Shown here one piece after another: positions 52,029-60,470 of a stretch of DNA of 64,000 nucleotides. The stretch comes from M30B80 sp965656935. Lineage in GTDB: Bacteria; Pseudomonadota; Alphaproteobacteria; Rhodobacterales; Rhodobacteraceae. The notes beneath the pieces were generated by a model. It searched no databases, had not been told where the DNA came from, and was given only the letters and a program-made list of their open reading frames with translations. The number at the start of each line of letters is the position of its first letter. Position 1 is the first letter of the stretch. Location: NCBI GenBank assembly GCA_965656935.1, contig CBFHMG010000001.1, positions 248,001 through 312,000 of the forward strand. The letters run 5' to 3'. Position numbers and translations under genes: made by a program.

Positions 52029-53132
52029 ATGCAAAACGATGACGTCCGTTGGATGCGTGCAGCCCTGAGCATGGGCGCACGCGGGGCGGGCAGGACTTGG
52101 CCCAATCCATCGGTCGGCTGCGTAATCGTCAAAAACGGCGTCCTTCTGGGGCGCGGCTTTACCCAAGCGGGCGGCAGGCCACATGCCGAAACCCAAGCCC
52201 TCGCTCAAGCAGGTAGCGCCGCCAAGGGCGCCACAGCCTATGTCACCTTGGAACCTTGCAACCATCACGGCCAGACACCGCCCTGTTCTGGAGCTTTGAT
52301 CGCGGCCGGAATTGCGCGTGTTGTGGTGGCCTTGCGCGATCCCGATCCTCGCACTGATGGCGGCGGTCTGGCGCGCCTAACCGAGGCTGGCATCTGCGTT
52401 CAAACAGATATTTGCGTGGCCGAGGCCGCCCGCGCGCATCGCGGCTTTGTGAACCGCATTCTCAAAGGGCGCCCGCAGGTCACGCTTAAACTTGCCAGTT
52501 CTTTCGACGGGCGGATCGCAACAGGCTCAGGCGAGAGCCGCTGGATCACAGGGCCAGAGGCCCGCCGCGCGGTCCATGCAATGCGCCTGCGCCATGATGC
52601 AGTGATGGTGGGCGGAGGAACCGCGCGCGCCGATGATCCCGATTTGACTGTGCGTGATATCGGGGCCAGCCATCAACCTGTTCGGGTGATCCTATCGCAT
52701 AAGCTGGACCTGCCCAGTCAGGGCCGATTGGCGGCCAGCATTAATCATGCGCCACTCTGGCTGCTCCATGGCGCGCATGCGCCAGCCCCAGCCCGCAAGG
52801 CATGGGCCGCGCTCGGCGCAGAACTCATCGAGATCGAGACAGACAGCACCTCTCACCTCGACGTCTCGGCCGCGCTCCACGCGCTTGGCCAAAAGGGCCT
52901 CACATCCGTGTTTTGCGAAGGCGGCGGCGCGCTTGCGGCCTCCTTGCTCAAACATGATTTGGTGGATGATCTATTGGGCTTTACGGCAGGCCTCGCATTG
53001 GGCAGCGAAGGCCAGCCAGCGATCGGCGCTTTGGGGCTAGGGCAGCTTTCCAGCGCGCCCCGCTTCCAACTTCGCGACAGCCGCGCCATTGGCCCCGATA
53101 TCCTGCATGAATGGGTCCGCCATCGCGCATAG
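52029..53132 (+). CDS. ribD: Bifunctional pyrimidine deaminase/reductase RibD
   Basis: 367 aa. Deaminase half: HAETQALAQAG and EPCNHHGQTPPCSGAL (His, Glu, two Cys of the zinc site), with NPSVGCVIV upstream. Reductase half from about residue 150: KLASSFDGRIATGSGESRWITGPEARR and the CEGGGALAASL block near the end. Catalyses steps two and three of riboflavin synthesis. Start ATG 52029 lies three bases after nrdR. Confidence 0.96.
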   Translation: MQNDDVRWMRAALSMGARGAGRTWPNPSVGCVIVKNGVLLGRGFTQAGGRPHAETQALAQAGSAAKGATAYVTLEPCNHHGQTPPCSGALIAAGIARVVVALRDPDPRTDGGGLARLTEAGICVQTDICVAEAARAHRGFVNRILKGRPQVTLKLASSFDGRIATGSGESRWITGPEARRAVHAMRLRHDAVMVGGGTARADDPDLTVRDIGASHQPVRVILSHKLDLPSQGRLAASINHAPLWLLHGAHAPAPARKAWAALGAELIEIETDSTSHLDVSAALHALGQKGLTSVFCEGGGALAASLLKHDLVDDLLGFTAGLALGSEGQPAIGALGLGQLSSAPRFQLRDSRAIGPDILHEWVRHRA

Positions 53133-53144
53133 CGCGCCTTTGCC

Positions 53145-53190
53145 CATCTTTGCTTTAGCAATACTTCGGGGGTTTGGGGGCAGCGCCCCC
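53145..53190 (-). repeat. Dispersed intergenic repeat, copy B (minus orientation)
   Basis: On the minus strand GGGGGCGCTGCCCCC is followed by AAACCCCCGAAGTATTGCTAAAGCAAAGATG. It fills the convergent spacer between ribD and kpsC and shares AAGCAAAGATGGGCA with copy C. Confidence 0.75.
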
Positions 53191-53195
53191 ATGCC

Positions 53196-55274
53196 TCATC
53201 TCCGCCAGAGCCATGCATAGCCTTTGAACCAGCCCTGCAATTTGGCCAAGGCCCTGAGGCTATGTTTGCCGCTTTGCCCCTCGCCAGACACCAAACGCTC
53301 CACAGCCACCTCGACCGAGCAAGGCGTACGCGTGACAGGGTCCAGATAGCGTGGATAGGCAATCAAAACGGCATGCACCAATGCGGCCAAGTCAGGCCGC
53401 GCTTGGCGGCGGGCGGGTACGGGCCCCAAATCCTTTGTCAGCCCCCAACCTGCATAAAACGGGGTTCCGAGCGTGGTCACGGGTTTGCCGCGGATCAGTG
53501 CTTCAAAGCCCAAACCTGATGTCATGGTGATGACCTTATCGGCCAGATCGATCAATCGCGCAGGGTCCGCGCTATGGGCTACATAATCGACGAGGCGCGA
53601 TACCTCTTCTGCGGGTACTTCACCTTTGCGCAACCCTGCCTCCACATCTGGATGCGGTTTGTAGATGATAAAAGCCTTGGGCGAGAGGCGGCGGGCGGTT
53701 TCCAGAAGGTGAAGGTTGCGCGTTACTTCGCTTGTGCCAAGCAGGATCGAGGCGTCATCCTCCACCTGACCTGGAACCAAGATTACCTGTCGCCCGTCGG
53801 TTTCGGGAAGCTCTGGCGCATCTCCGAGATTGTATTTGGTCACCCCGAGCGAGTTTAGTCGCGCCATCAAACGCTCGGCCCGCAACAGCCTAGAGGCGGG
53901 TAGTTTCGCGGCTTGGGCGATCAGCCGTTCAAGGCGGCTTTCACGGCTGGGGTCGTAGTAAATCCCCAGATCATCCGCCACGAGGCTGAGTGGCGGTACC
54001 AGATCGGCCCCCAGCCCGCGCGAGCGCAAGAAGCCATCCTCAACCCGTATCAGCTTCACATCCGAACTTTCGGCAGAATTGACGATGTCATCGCTCACAC
54101 GGCTGGACCAGATCATCACATCTCGCCCGTCATCCTTGGCGCTGGCAATGGCCCTCTCAGCGCTGTCTTCAAACGTGATGGAGCGGCCTGAACTGCCGAA
54201 AAACGCCTGCAAATGCCCGCGTTTCCATGCCCTCATGCCAAAGGCGACATGCCCCTTTCGGTCCTCACGCCATGCGCGGCTATTGGCTTCCAATTCCGCA
54301 AGCACATCTTCCAGACCGCAGAGCCTGTCGGCATGTGGATCATACCAATGCGGATAAAGGATCAAACTGCCGGCCACCAATTGCGCGCGGCTCAGCTTGC
54401 GCTTGCGCCGCGAAGGCGGTTGGCGATCATCGGCCAGACCCCAACCTGCGTAAAAAGGCTGCCCAAAGACAACAGGTTTATGCTCGGCCAGAATGGCTTC
54501 AAACCCCAATTGGCTGGAGACTGTATAAACAGCCACAGCCCCCTCCATCAGCGTCCATGGCGAGATGGGTTGATCGAAAAGAGAGATCTTGTCCGAGCAA
54601 TCCGCCTCCGAGAAATGCCCGTCGCGATGGCCGTCTTGGGTCTCGGGATGGGTTTTGATCACGATGCGGGCGGCGGGGAAATCCTCCTGCGCCCAATATA
54701 GCATCTCGCGGAAACTATCGGCATTTGCGCCGCCAAGCTTGATCGAGGCATCGCCGCGGGTCTGGTCGATCACCAAAACATATCCCGGTGGGGGTGGGGC
54801 AATATCGGGGTCGACGGCGGCATATTTTGTCAGGTGGTTCTCGCGCATTCTATCGGCGGCATCGCGGGCGCGGTTGAGCAAGGCGGTATCATCCAGCGGA
54901 TGGGTGGCCAGAATATCTTCCAGCTCTGAGGGCTGGCGCGCATCGAAAAACGCGCCCTTGCGGTCGATGGTCAGCCCCAAAGGCGGCTCACCCGCACGGC
55001 CCGGAAAGAGCGAGCGCAAGAAGGCATCTTCCACGCGCACCACGCGCGCCGATGTGGCCTCGGCAACCTTCTCGCCACGGCCTGCATAGGGCGAATGCCC
55101 CCAGACCAGCACGTCATCCTGCGCAGATGGTTTGCCAAGCTTCAGCTCATAGCCCGCCAACTCCAAAATGCGCCGCACGCGGCTTTGGGTGAAAAACCCT
55201 GCATTGAAATAGAAACCCCGCCGGATATCTGCTCCGGCGGGGTTTTCTGTTATTGTATCAAGCGGCTTGGCCAC
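53196..55274 (-). CDS. kpsC: Capsular polysaccharide Kdo-linker transferase KpsC-like
   Basis: About 692 aa. Two related halves are visible, each with a VWGHSPY/VMIWSS start, a RVEDAFLRS/RVEDGFLRS motif, VIDQTRGDASI or VPGQVEDDASI, and GFEAI(L/R)xxKPV(V/T)xGxPFYAGWGLxxD. E. coli KpsC holds two beta-Kdo transferase modules that build the poly-Kdo linker on lyso-phosphatidylglycerol for group 2-like capsules. The start is uncertain: GTG 55274 or TTG 55283, overlapping or following the exporter's stop; both put a strong terminator hairpin inside the frame. GTG 55178 lies after the hairpin but would remove the conserved first strand (FYFNAGFFTQSRVRRIL). Confidence 0.87.
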   Translation of the reverse strand: MAKPLDTITENPAGADIRRGFYFNAGFFTQSRVRRILELAGYELKLGKPSAQDDVLVWGHSPYAGRGEKVAEATSARVVRVEDAFLRSLFPGRAGEPPLGLTIDRKGAFFDARQPSELEDILATHPLDDTALLNRARDAADRMRENHLTKYAAVDPDIAPPPPGYVLVIDQTRGDASIKLGGANADSFREMLYWAQEDFPAARIVIKTHPETQDGHRDGHFSEADCSDKISLFDQPISPWTLMEGAVAVYTVSSQLGFEAILAEHKPVVFGQPFYAGWGLADDRQPPSRRKRKLSRAQLVAGSLILYPHWYDPHADRLCGLEDVLAELEANSRAWREDRKGHVAFGMRAWKRGHLQAFFGSSGRSITFEDSAERAIASAKDDGRDVMIWSSRVSDDIVNSAESSDVKLIRVEDGFLRSRGLGADLVPPLSLVADDLGIYYDPSRESRLERLIAQAAKLPASRLLRAERLMARLNSLGVTKYNLGDAPELPETDGRQVILVPGQVEDDASILLGTSEVTRNLHLLETARRLSPKAFIIYKPHPDVEAGLRKGEVPAEEVSRLVDYVAHSADPARLIDLADKVITMTSGLGFEALIRGKPVTTLGTPFYAGWGLTKDLGPVPARRQARPDLAALVHAVLIAYPRYLDPVTRTPCSVEVAVERLVSGEGQSGKHSLRALAKLQGWFKGYAWLWRR
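55206..55245 (-). terminator. Strong terminator hairpin inside or just before kpsC
   Basis: Bases 55213-55225 and 55233-55245 form a perfect 13-bp stem, AAACCCCGCCGGA with its complement, around TATCTGC. On the minus strand it is followed by TTTCTATTTC. It lies 34 bases after the stop of the exporter gene, in the extended kpsC frame. Confidence 0.88.
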
Positions 55275-55279
55275 TGGGA

Positions 55280-56410
55280 TCAATTGCCGAGGTTGGAGAT
55301 CGCTCCTGCGGTGCTCAACGTGCCTGTCAAAGCGTTCAGAGCACGCGACCATTGGGCGAAAGGTGCCTCGGTCACATAAACAGTGTCGCCATCGCGGATC
55401 GCAAAATCACGCGCCTCGAACATGCCTGTGGGCGCTGTCAGATCAAGCACATAGATCATGCGCTGCACACCTGTCAGATCGCCTCGACCCAGAACGGATC
55501 GCGCAATCGCCTCAGGCTCGTTGCGCAGAACGAAAACGCCGGTTGGGTCGGCAAGGCTCGGGTTCAATCCACCAACAGTTGCAATGGCTTCGATCACCGA
55601 GATGGTGCGCGATTCGAATGGCACGCGGGCTTGGGTGCCTGTTGCACCAAGCGAGGTGAAGGAGCGGGTGTCCTCTTCCACCAAGATGCGATCCCCGCCG
55701 CGAAGCGCGATATCGGTTGATGGGTCATTATAGAGATCTTGGAACCAGACCGAGCCGCTGTGATTGCCGCGCACAACGGTGACGCGGGCAATTTCAGGTT
55801 CGATAGAGACACCGCCAGCCGCCGCCAGCATGCCCGACAAAGTGCGGGTCGGGCGCGAGATCGGATATACGCCTTGGCTGGAGGCCGAGCCAGTGATCGA
55901 CACGGTCGAGCCATCGCCCGCTTCACGGTTCACGATGACCTGCGGGTCTGGTGTTTGCTCATCAAGATTGCGGGTCAGGATCTGGCGCAGCGCCTCAGGC
56001 GTATTGCCTGCGGCACGGATGCGGCCTGCATATGGTATGAAAATATGGCCTGAACTGTCGACTTGCACGGAATCGATGCGGGCTGCGTTGCCGCCTGCGC
56101 CTGCAAGCAATCCGTCCTCGACGTTTTCATAAATCGTCAGGGTCAGAAGGTCGCCTGGGCGGATCACATCGGTATTGGTGACGCCTGCATTCAGGAAGGC
56201 GGATGTGAAGCCAAGCGCTTCGACAACAGATGTGGCCTGCGTCACGCGTGAGTTCACTTCAACGACGAAAGCATCACCTTCGCGTTGCACGGAACCTGCG
56301 AAAATTTCGTTGCGGTTGGGCCCGATACGGGGAAGGCCGCAGGAAGCAAGAATGCTCACCACGACCAAGAGTGCGACTGCGCGCGCACCTCGGGAAGCCA
56401 GTAATGTCAC
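55280..56410 (-). CDS. Polysaccharide export outer membrane lipoprotein (Wza/KpsD-like)
   Basis: 376 aa. Lipobox LVVVSILASC (cysteine about residue 24) marks a lipoprotein signal. The Poly_export domain has DVIRPGDLLTLTIYENVEDGL and DSSGHIFIPYAGRIRAAGNTPEALRQIL; SLBB-type domains follow (VSITGSASSQGVYPI, AAAGGV). Predicted outer membrane channel for the capsule. GTG start at 56410 follows AAGGAG about 8 bases away. Gene order on the strand: KpsS-like, this gene, KpsC-like. Confidence 0.92.
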   Translation of the reverse strand: MTLLASRGARAVALLVVVSILASCGLPRIGPNRNEIFAGSVQREGDAFVVEVNSRVTQATSVVEALGFTSAFLNAGVTNTDVIRPGDLLTLTIYENVEDGLLAGAGGNAARIDSVQVDSSGHIFIPYAGRIRAAGNTPEALRQILTRNLDEQTPDPQVIVNREAGDGSTVSITGSASSQGVYPISRPTRTLSGMLAAAGGVSIEPEIARVTVVRGNHSGSVWFQDLYNDPSTDIALRGGDRILVEEDTRSFTSLGATGTQARVPFESRTISVIEAIATVGGLNPSLADPTGVFVLRNEPEAIARSVLGRGDLTGVQRMIYVLDLTAPTGMFEARDFAIRDGDTVYVTEAPFAQWSRALNALTGTLSTAGAISNLGN

Positions 56411-56442
56411 GGAGCGGCTCCTTAATTGCCTATAACTGCCTC

Positions 56443-56472
56443 AGATTCTTTTTTTGTTACTTTAGCGAATCT
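56443..56472. promoter_or_regulatory. Inverted AGATTC...GAATCT pair upstream of the exporter gene
   Basis: AGATTC (56443-56448) and GAATCT (56467-56472) face each other with an A/T-rich 18-base spacer. Both contain GANTC. They lie 33-62 bases upstream of the exporter GTG, in the probable promoter area. Confidence 0.25.
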
Positions 56473-56496
56473 ATCTAGCTCACGCTAGTCTTTCGA

Positions 56497-57840
56497 TTAT
56501 TTGATAATCCGTAGGTGTTGCCGTGGTGCAGGATGGCCTTCGCGCAGCGCATCATAAGGGTCCTGTTTCGAGAGCATCATATCCACGATCTGGCGCAAAA
56601 GCTGCCGCCTGCCGCGCGCTGAATAGAAGCTGCCTGTGATCTGTGAGGTTTCCAGCAGGAAATGCCTGTAGTCGCGATAGGCGCGGCTATCGGGGCGGGT
56701 CGGGTTTTGGAAAAACGCATCCAGCGCTTGGGTCGAGACGAATTCGGGCTTGAGATAGACTGCCTGCCCGAATGCCTTGATCGGCAAACCGCGCCAAAGC
56801 GCCTGTTGTGCGGCGGTGGAGTTGACGGTCACCGCCGATCTGGCATCATTCAAAAGCCGCGCAAGCTTGCCCCCACGCACATAATGAACCCGATCAGCGA
56901 CACCGTGTTTGCGGGCCAGATCCCGAATGATCTGGCGGATCGGTGTGCGCCCGTCTTCCAGCGGATGCGCTTTGAAAACGAGATGGTGATGCTGGGGCGC
57001 GCCTGCGGCAAAGCCTTCAATCAGGACTTGCAGGAAATCCCCCATCGTCTCGAAAGGGCCATGTTCGCGAAAGCTTGCATCATGTTCGAGTTGCAGCAGC
57101 GCCAGATGATAGGGAAACCCGCCTGTCTTGATCCGCCAAGTTGCCTGCGCGCGGTCGGCCCAATGGATGGGACCCAGCAGAATGCGGCGCAGATAAAGGC
57201 GCAATTCGCGCGCGACCGTGATGTTGCGATGCGGACGGAAGCTGCGATAGCGGAAGTTCAGGAACATCACGAACCAATGATAAAGCGCGCCGTAAAAGAT
57301 ATGTTGGCGCATATCGCCCCATTTTGCAGGGGTGTCTGGCAGATCCAGATCGAGGCCCTGCAACGCTTCGCGCATTTGTGGCACCGACATCTCCATGATC
57401 CGCGAATGCCCATTTGCACCACCGCGCTCATACGTCACCCAATAGGGGCGCAAATAGCCTTCCTCGAAGACATGGATGTTGAGGCCAAGTGATTTGGCAA
57501 TGGCGATCGCATCGGCATGGACAGGGCGCGTGTCGCCATAAAGGACGATATCTGTGACCTGTTTTTCTTGGCACAGGGTTTGGAAGGTGTCAGGCCATGC
57601 ATCGACCTTGCCACTATAGGCAATATAGCTTTCACGGTGATGCCAGAATGCGCTATCGCCTTGGTTGAAGCCCACGCGCCAAACTTCAGACCCTGCGGCG
57701 CGCAGATGGCGCCCCAGTTTATGAAAGAAGGGGCCATGCGGCCCTTGGAGAAACAGAAAAACCCTGCCCATGGCTAAGTTGATGCCTTTTACCTGCTCGC
57801 CCGTAGGCTTTGTATTGGCCTCTGTATCATCCTGAGGCAT
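56497..57840 (-). CDS. kpsS: Capsular polysaccharide Kdo-linker transferase KpsS-like
   Basis: 447 aa. Blocks of the KpsS family: MGRVFLFLQGPHGPFFHKLGRHLRAAGSEVWRVGFNQGDSAFW, YGDTRPVHADAIAIAKSLGLNIHVFEEGYLRPYWVTYERGG, LVFKAHPLEDGR, and TVNSTAAQQALWRGLPIKAFG. KpsS adds the first Kdo to the lipid acceptor, and KpsC extends it. Start may be ATG 57840 or the internal ATG at 57771 (MGRVFLF); the first 23 residues are low in conservation. First gene of the capsule block, divergent from ribE. Confidence 0.9.
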   Translation of the reverse strand: MPQDDTEANTKPTGEQVKGINLAMGRVFLFLQGPHGPFFHKLGRHLRAAGSEVWRVGFNQGDSAFWHHRESYIAYSGKVDAWPDTFQTLCQEKQVTDIVLYGDTRPVHADAIAIAKSLGLNIHVFEEGYLRPYWVTYERGGANGHSRIMEMSVPQMREALQGLDLDLPDTPAKWGDMRQHIFYGALYHWFVMFLNFRYRSFRPHRNITVARELRLYLRRILLGPIHWADRAQATWRIKTGGFPYHLALLQLEHDASFREHGPFETMGDFLQVLIEGFAAGAPQHHHLVFKAHPLEDGRTPIRQIIRDLARKHGVADRVHYVRGGKLARLLNDARSAVTVNSTAAQQALWRGLPIKAFGQAVYLKPEFVSTQALDAFFQNPTRPDSRAYRDYRHFLLETSQITGSFYSARGRRQLLRQIVDMMLSKQDPYDALREGHPAPRQHLRIIK

Positions 57841-58000
57841 GTTCGTACTCTTTCATAGAGGGTGGCATAGGCTTCGGGCAAGATAACGGCCCGATTTGGT
57901 CCAATTAAAGGCATCTGGGTGGATTTCCGTTGCGATGGGCTTGCCGCATGCGCAGGCCACCGCTAGGTCAATTGGTAAGAGTAAAACGGAGACCGATCGC

Positions 58001-58591
58001 ATGTTCACGGGTATCATCACCGATATTGGCCGCGTCGTGGCCCTAGAGCCTCGGGGCGATCTGCGCGTGCGGATTGAGACGCAATACGACACATCGGGCA
58101 TTGATATCGGGGCCTCAATTGCAAGCGATGGCGCCTGCATGACCGTGGTGGCACTTGGCAAGAACTGGTATGAGGTGGATGTCTCGGCTGAATCCCTGTC
58201 CAAGACCAATCTGGGCGGCTGGGAGATTGGTACACGCGTCAATCTCGAGCGGGCTTTGAAGGTTGGTGATGAATTGGGCGGGCATATCGTTTCGGGCCAT
58301 GTCGATGGCGTGGCTGAGGTGGTCGCCCTGCAAGATGAAGGCGAATCTACTCGTGTCACCTTGCGTGCGCCGAAGGATTTGGCGCGCTTTATTGCTCCGA
58401 AAGGATCGGTTGCGCTGAACGGAACATCCCTGACCGTCAATGAGGTTAATGGTTGCGATTTCGGGATTAATTTCATCCCGCATACCAAGATCGCAACGAC
58501 TTGGGGCGATGTGGCCATCGGCGACCGGATCAATCTCGAGATCGATACCTTGGCGCGCTATGTGGCGCGGCTGCAGGATTGGCAGCCCTGA
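58001..58591 (+). CDS. ribE: Riboflavin synthase, alpha subunit
   Basis: 196 aa. Start ATG 58001 (MFTGIITDIGRVVAL) is the family signature, with ACGGAG upstream. Two lumazine-binding repeats: ASDGACMTVVALGKNWYEVDVSAESLSKTNLG and GSVALNGTSLTVNEVNGCDFGINFIPHTKIATTWG. Converts two lumazines to riboflavin and an aminopyrimidine. No FMN riboswitch lies upstream. It is separated from ribD by the minus-strand capsule block. Confidence 0.97.
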   Translation: MFTGIITDIGRVVALEPRGDLRVRIETQYDTSGIDIGASIASDGACMTVVALGKNWYEVDVSAESLSKTNLGGWEIGTRVNLERALKVGDELGGHIVSGHVDGVAEVVALQDEGESTRVTLRAPKDLARFIAPKGSVALNGTSLTVNEVNGCDFGINFIPHTKIATTWGDVAIGDRINLEIDTLARYVARLQDWQP

Positions 58592-58603
58592 GGCTGAGGT
58601 CAG

Positions 58604-58640
58604 GCCGCCTCCGGCGGAAGTATTTTTGAAGCAAAGATGG
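58604..58640 (+). repeat. Dispersed intergenic repeat, copy C
   Basis: Hairpin CCGCC-TCC-GGCGG then AAGTATTTTTGAAGCAAAGATG and GGCATG. It follows ribE and lies in opposite orientation to copy B at the other end of the ribD-kps-ribE stretch. Confidence 0.75.
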
Positions 58641-58662
58641 GCATGGCTGCGGAGTAGAGGTG

Positions 58663-59226
58663 ATGATCGGACATAATGGCGGGCCGTCAATGGAGGCGGG
58701 GTTCGGATTTCGTAAGGTCGCTTGGAAGAAAGCGCGCCGCGCGCTTTTGCCGAGCCTGCCTTTGGAGGTTGTGCGCCTGCATGTCGCGCGCGCGAAAAGG
58801 CTGGGGCTGCCCTACCAGACCTATGCCACGATCAGGGCCACCAGCGGGCGCGATATTGTGGCCTTCTTGTTTTCAGGAAATGCGCTTGAAATGACCCCAC
58901 GCCGGATCAAGTTGCCCGAGCCTGTGGCCGCGCGTATCGAGGATTTGCCTGCAGGGCGGATTGCGGCGGTGTATGCGCCCTCCCATCCGCAAGCCGTGTT
59001 GCAGGCGAATGGAGGCGTTTTGGATCACGCCTTTGCCGCGCCGCGTTTCACAGAGAGCTGGTCTGAAATGCGGGCGCGTTTGGGTGGTGCGCTGCGTGAC
59101 CATGGCATGCCGAAGGACGGTGTTGTGCTGGTCGCGGCCACGGCTGTGGAGCGGGAATGGTGCGGGGCGGCTGATTTGGCGGGCATCGTACCGGCCGAGC
59201 GGTTTTTCGGCCAGGCATCTGCATGA
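58663..59226 (+). CDS. Conserved protein of unknown function in the rib locus
   Basis: 187 aa from ATG 58663 (MIGHNGGPSMEAGFGFRKVAWKKARRALLPSLPLEVVRLHVARAKRLGLPYQTY). The N-terminal half is basic and helical, perhaps a DNA-binding or protein-binding fold; EVVRLHVARAKRLGLPYQTYATIRATSGRDIVAFLFSGNALEM is the most distinctive stretch. The second half (GMPKDGVVLVAATAVEREWCGAADLAGIVPAERFF) is neutral. Between ribE and ribB on the same strand. I do not recognise a named family. Confidence 0.75.
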   Translation: MIGHNGGPSMEAGFGFRKVAWKKARRALLPSLPLEVVRLHVARAKRLGLPYQTYATIRATSGRDIVAFLFSGNALEMTPRRIKLPEPVAARIEDLPAGRIAAVYAPSHPQAVLQANGGVLDHAFAAPRFTESWSEMRARLGGALRDHGMPKDGVVLVAATAVEREWCGAADLAGIVPAERFFGQASA

Positions 59227-59339
59227 GCAGGGCCTTTGCTTTCTGGACGTAGCGTGCAAGCCGTGTCGCGCCCTAGAAATGGAGGGTGGGATGGTCTATG
59301 TCGCGATGGACTGAATATAGCGACATCCAGAAAGACATC

Positions 59340-60467
59340 ATGACCAAAGAGTATGAACACCCCGGCCCCGTGGAACGCGATTGGTCAGATGCGATTTCTT
59401 CTGTGGAGGAAATCATCGATGACGCGCGCAACGGGCGCATGTTCATTCTTGTGGATCACGAAGATCGCGAGAATGAGGGCGACCTTGTGATCCCTGCGCA
59501 AATGGCGACACCCGAGGCGATCAATTTCATGGCAACGCATGGGCGGGGCCTGATTTGTCTGTCGCTGCCAAGCGCGCGGATCGATGCGCTGGGCTTGCCT
59601 TTGATGTCGAGCAATAATTCCTCCCGCCACGAGACAGCTTTCACCGTGTCGATCGAGGCGCGGGAAGGGGTTTCGACGGGCATTTCCGCCTATGATCGCG
59701 CGCGTACGGTTGCTGTGGCTATCGACCCCTCCAAGGGGCCGCAGGATATCGCAACGCCGGGCCATGTCTTTCCGCTTCGGGCAAAGGATGGTGGCGTTTT
59801 GGTGCGCGCCGGACATACCGAGGCCGCAGTTGATATCTCACGACTGGCGGGGCTGAACCCGTCAGGTGTGATTTGTGAGATCATGAATGAGGATGGGACA
59901 ATGTCGCGCCTGCCCGAACTGGTGGCTTTTGCGCAGCGTCATAACATCAAGATCGGGACGATCTCGGATTTGATCGCCTATCGTCGTCGCAATGACAATC
60001 TGATCAATGAGACCAGCGTCAGGGCCGTGACCTCGGCTTTTGGCGGGGATTGGATGATGCGGGTTTTCGCGGATGAGACCCATGGCGATGAGCATATCGT
60101 TTTGAGCAAGGGAGATATTGTAGGGTCTGAGCCGCTTTTGGTGCGGATGCATGCGATGAACCCGATGCAGGATGTTCTGGGGCTGGTTCCCGGGCAGGAA
60201 GATGAATTGGCCCGCGCGATGGGGATCATCGCGGAGGAAGGGCGGGGCGTGGTTGTGTTGCTACGTGACACGCATATGAAGCTTGATATCGGTGGTGGCG
60301 CCTCGCCGCAAAAGCTGCGGCAATACGGGCTTGGGGCGCAAATTCTGGCCGCTCTCGGCGTGAGCGAGATGGAGCTTTTGACCAATTCGGGCCTGCCTAA
60401 TGTGGTGGGGCTTGAGGCTTATGGCCTGTCCATCACGGGCACGCGCCCGATCAGCAAAGGGGCGTAG
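59340..60467 (+). CDS. ribB: 3,4-dihydroxy-2-butanone 4-phosphate synthase fused to a degenerate GTP cyclohydrolase II domain
   Basis: About 375 aa. The RibB half is intact: ILVDHEDRENEGDLVIPAQMATPEAINFMATHGRGLICL, the acidic loop with Glu residues and the HTEAAVDISRLAGLNPSGVICEI block. The second half keeps the RibA fold, but the zinc site (normally C-x10-C-x-C after the VRVHSE segment) reads LVRMHAMNPMQDVLGLVPGQEDELARAM with no cysteine, so GTP cyclohydrolase activity is unlikely. ATG 59298 is an alternative start with GGAGGG upstream. ribH follows after three bases. Confidence 0.93.
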   Translation: MTKEYEHPGPVERDWSDAISSVEEIIDDARNGRMFILVDHEDRENEGDLVIPAQMATPEAINFMATHGRGLICLSLPSARIDALGLPLMSSNNSSRHETAFTVSIEAREGVSTGISAYDRARTVAVAIDPSKGPQDIATPGHVFPLRAKDGGVLVRAGHTEAAVDISRLAGLNPSGVICEIMNEDGTMSRLPELVAFAQRHNIKIGTISDLIAYRRRNDNLINETSVRAVTSAFGGDWMMRVFADETHGDEHIVLSKGDIVGSEPLLVRMHAMNPMQDVLGLVPGQEDELARAMGIIAEEGRGVVVLLRDTHMKLDIGGGASPQKLRQYGLGAQILAALGVSEMELLTNSGLPNVVGLEAYGLSITGTRPISKGA

Positions 60468-60470
60468 GCC

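Noticed and set aside
57841..58000. FMN riboswitch upstream of ribE
   Set aside because: The conserved FMN aptamer blocks are absent, and the spacer is short and overlaps the divergent kpsS leader.
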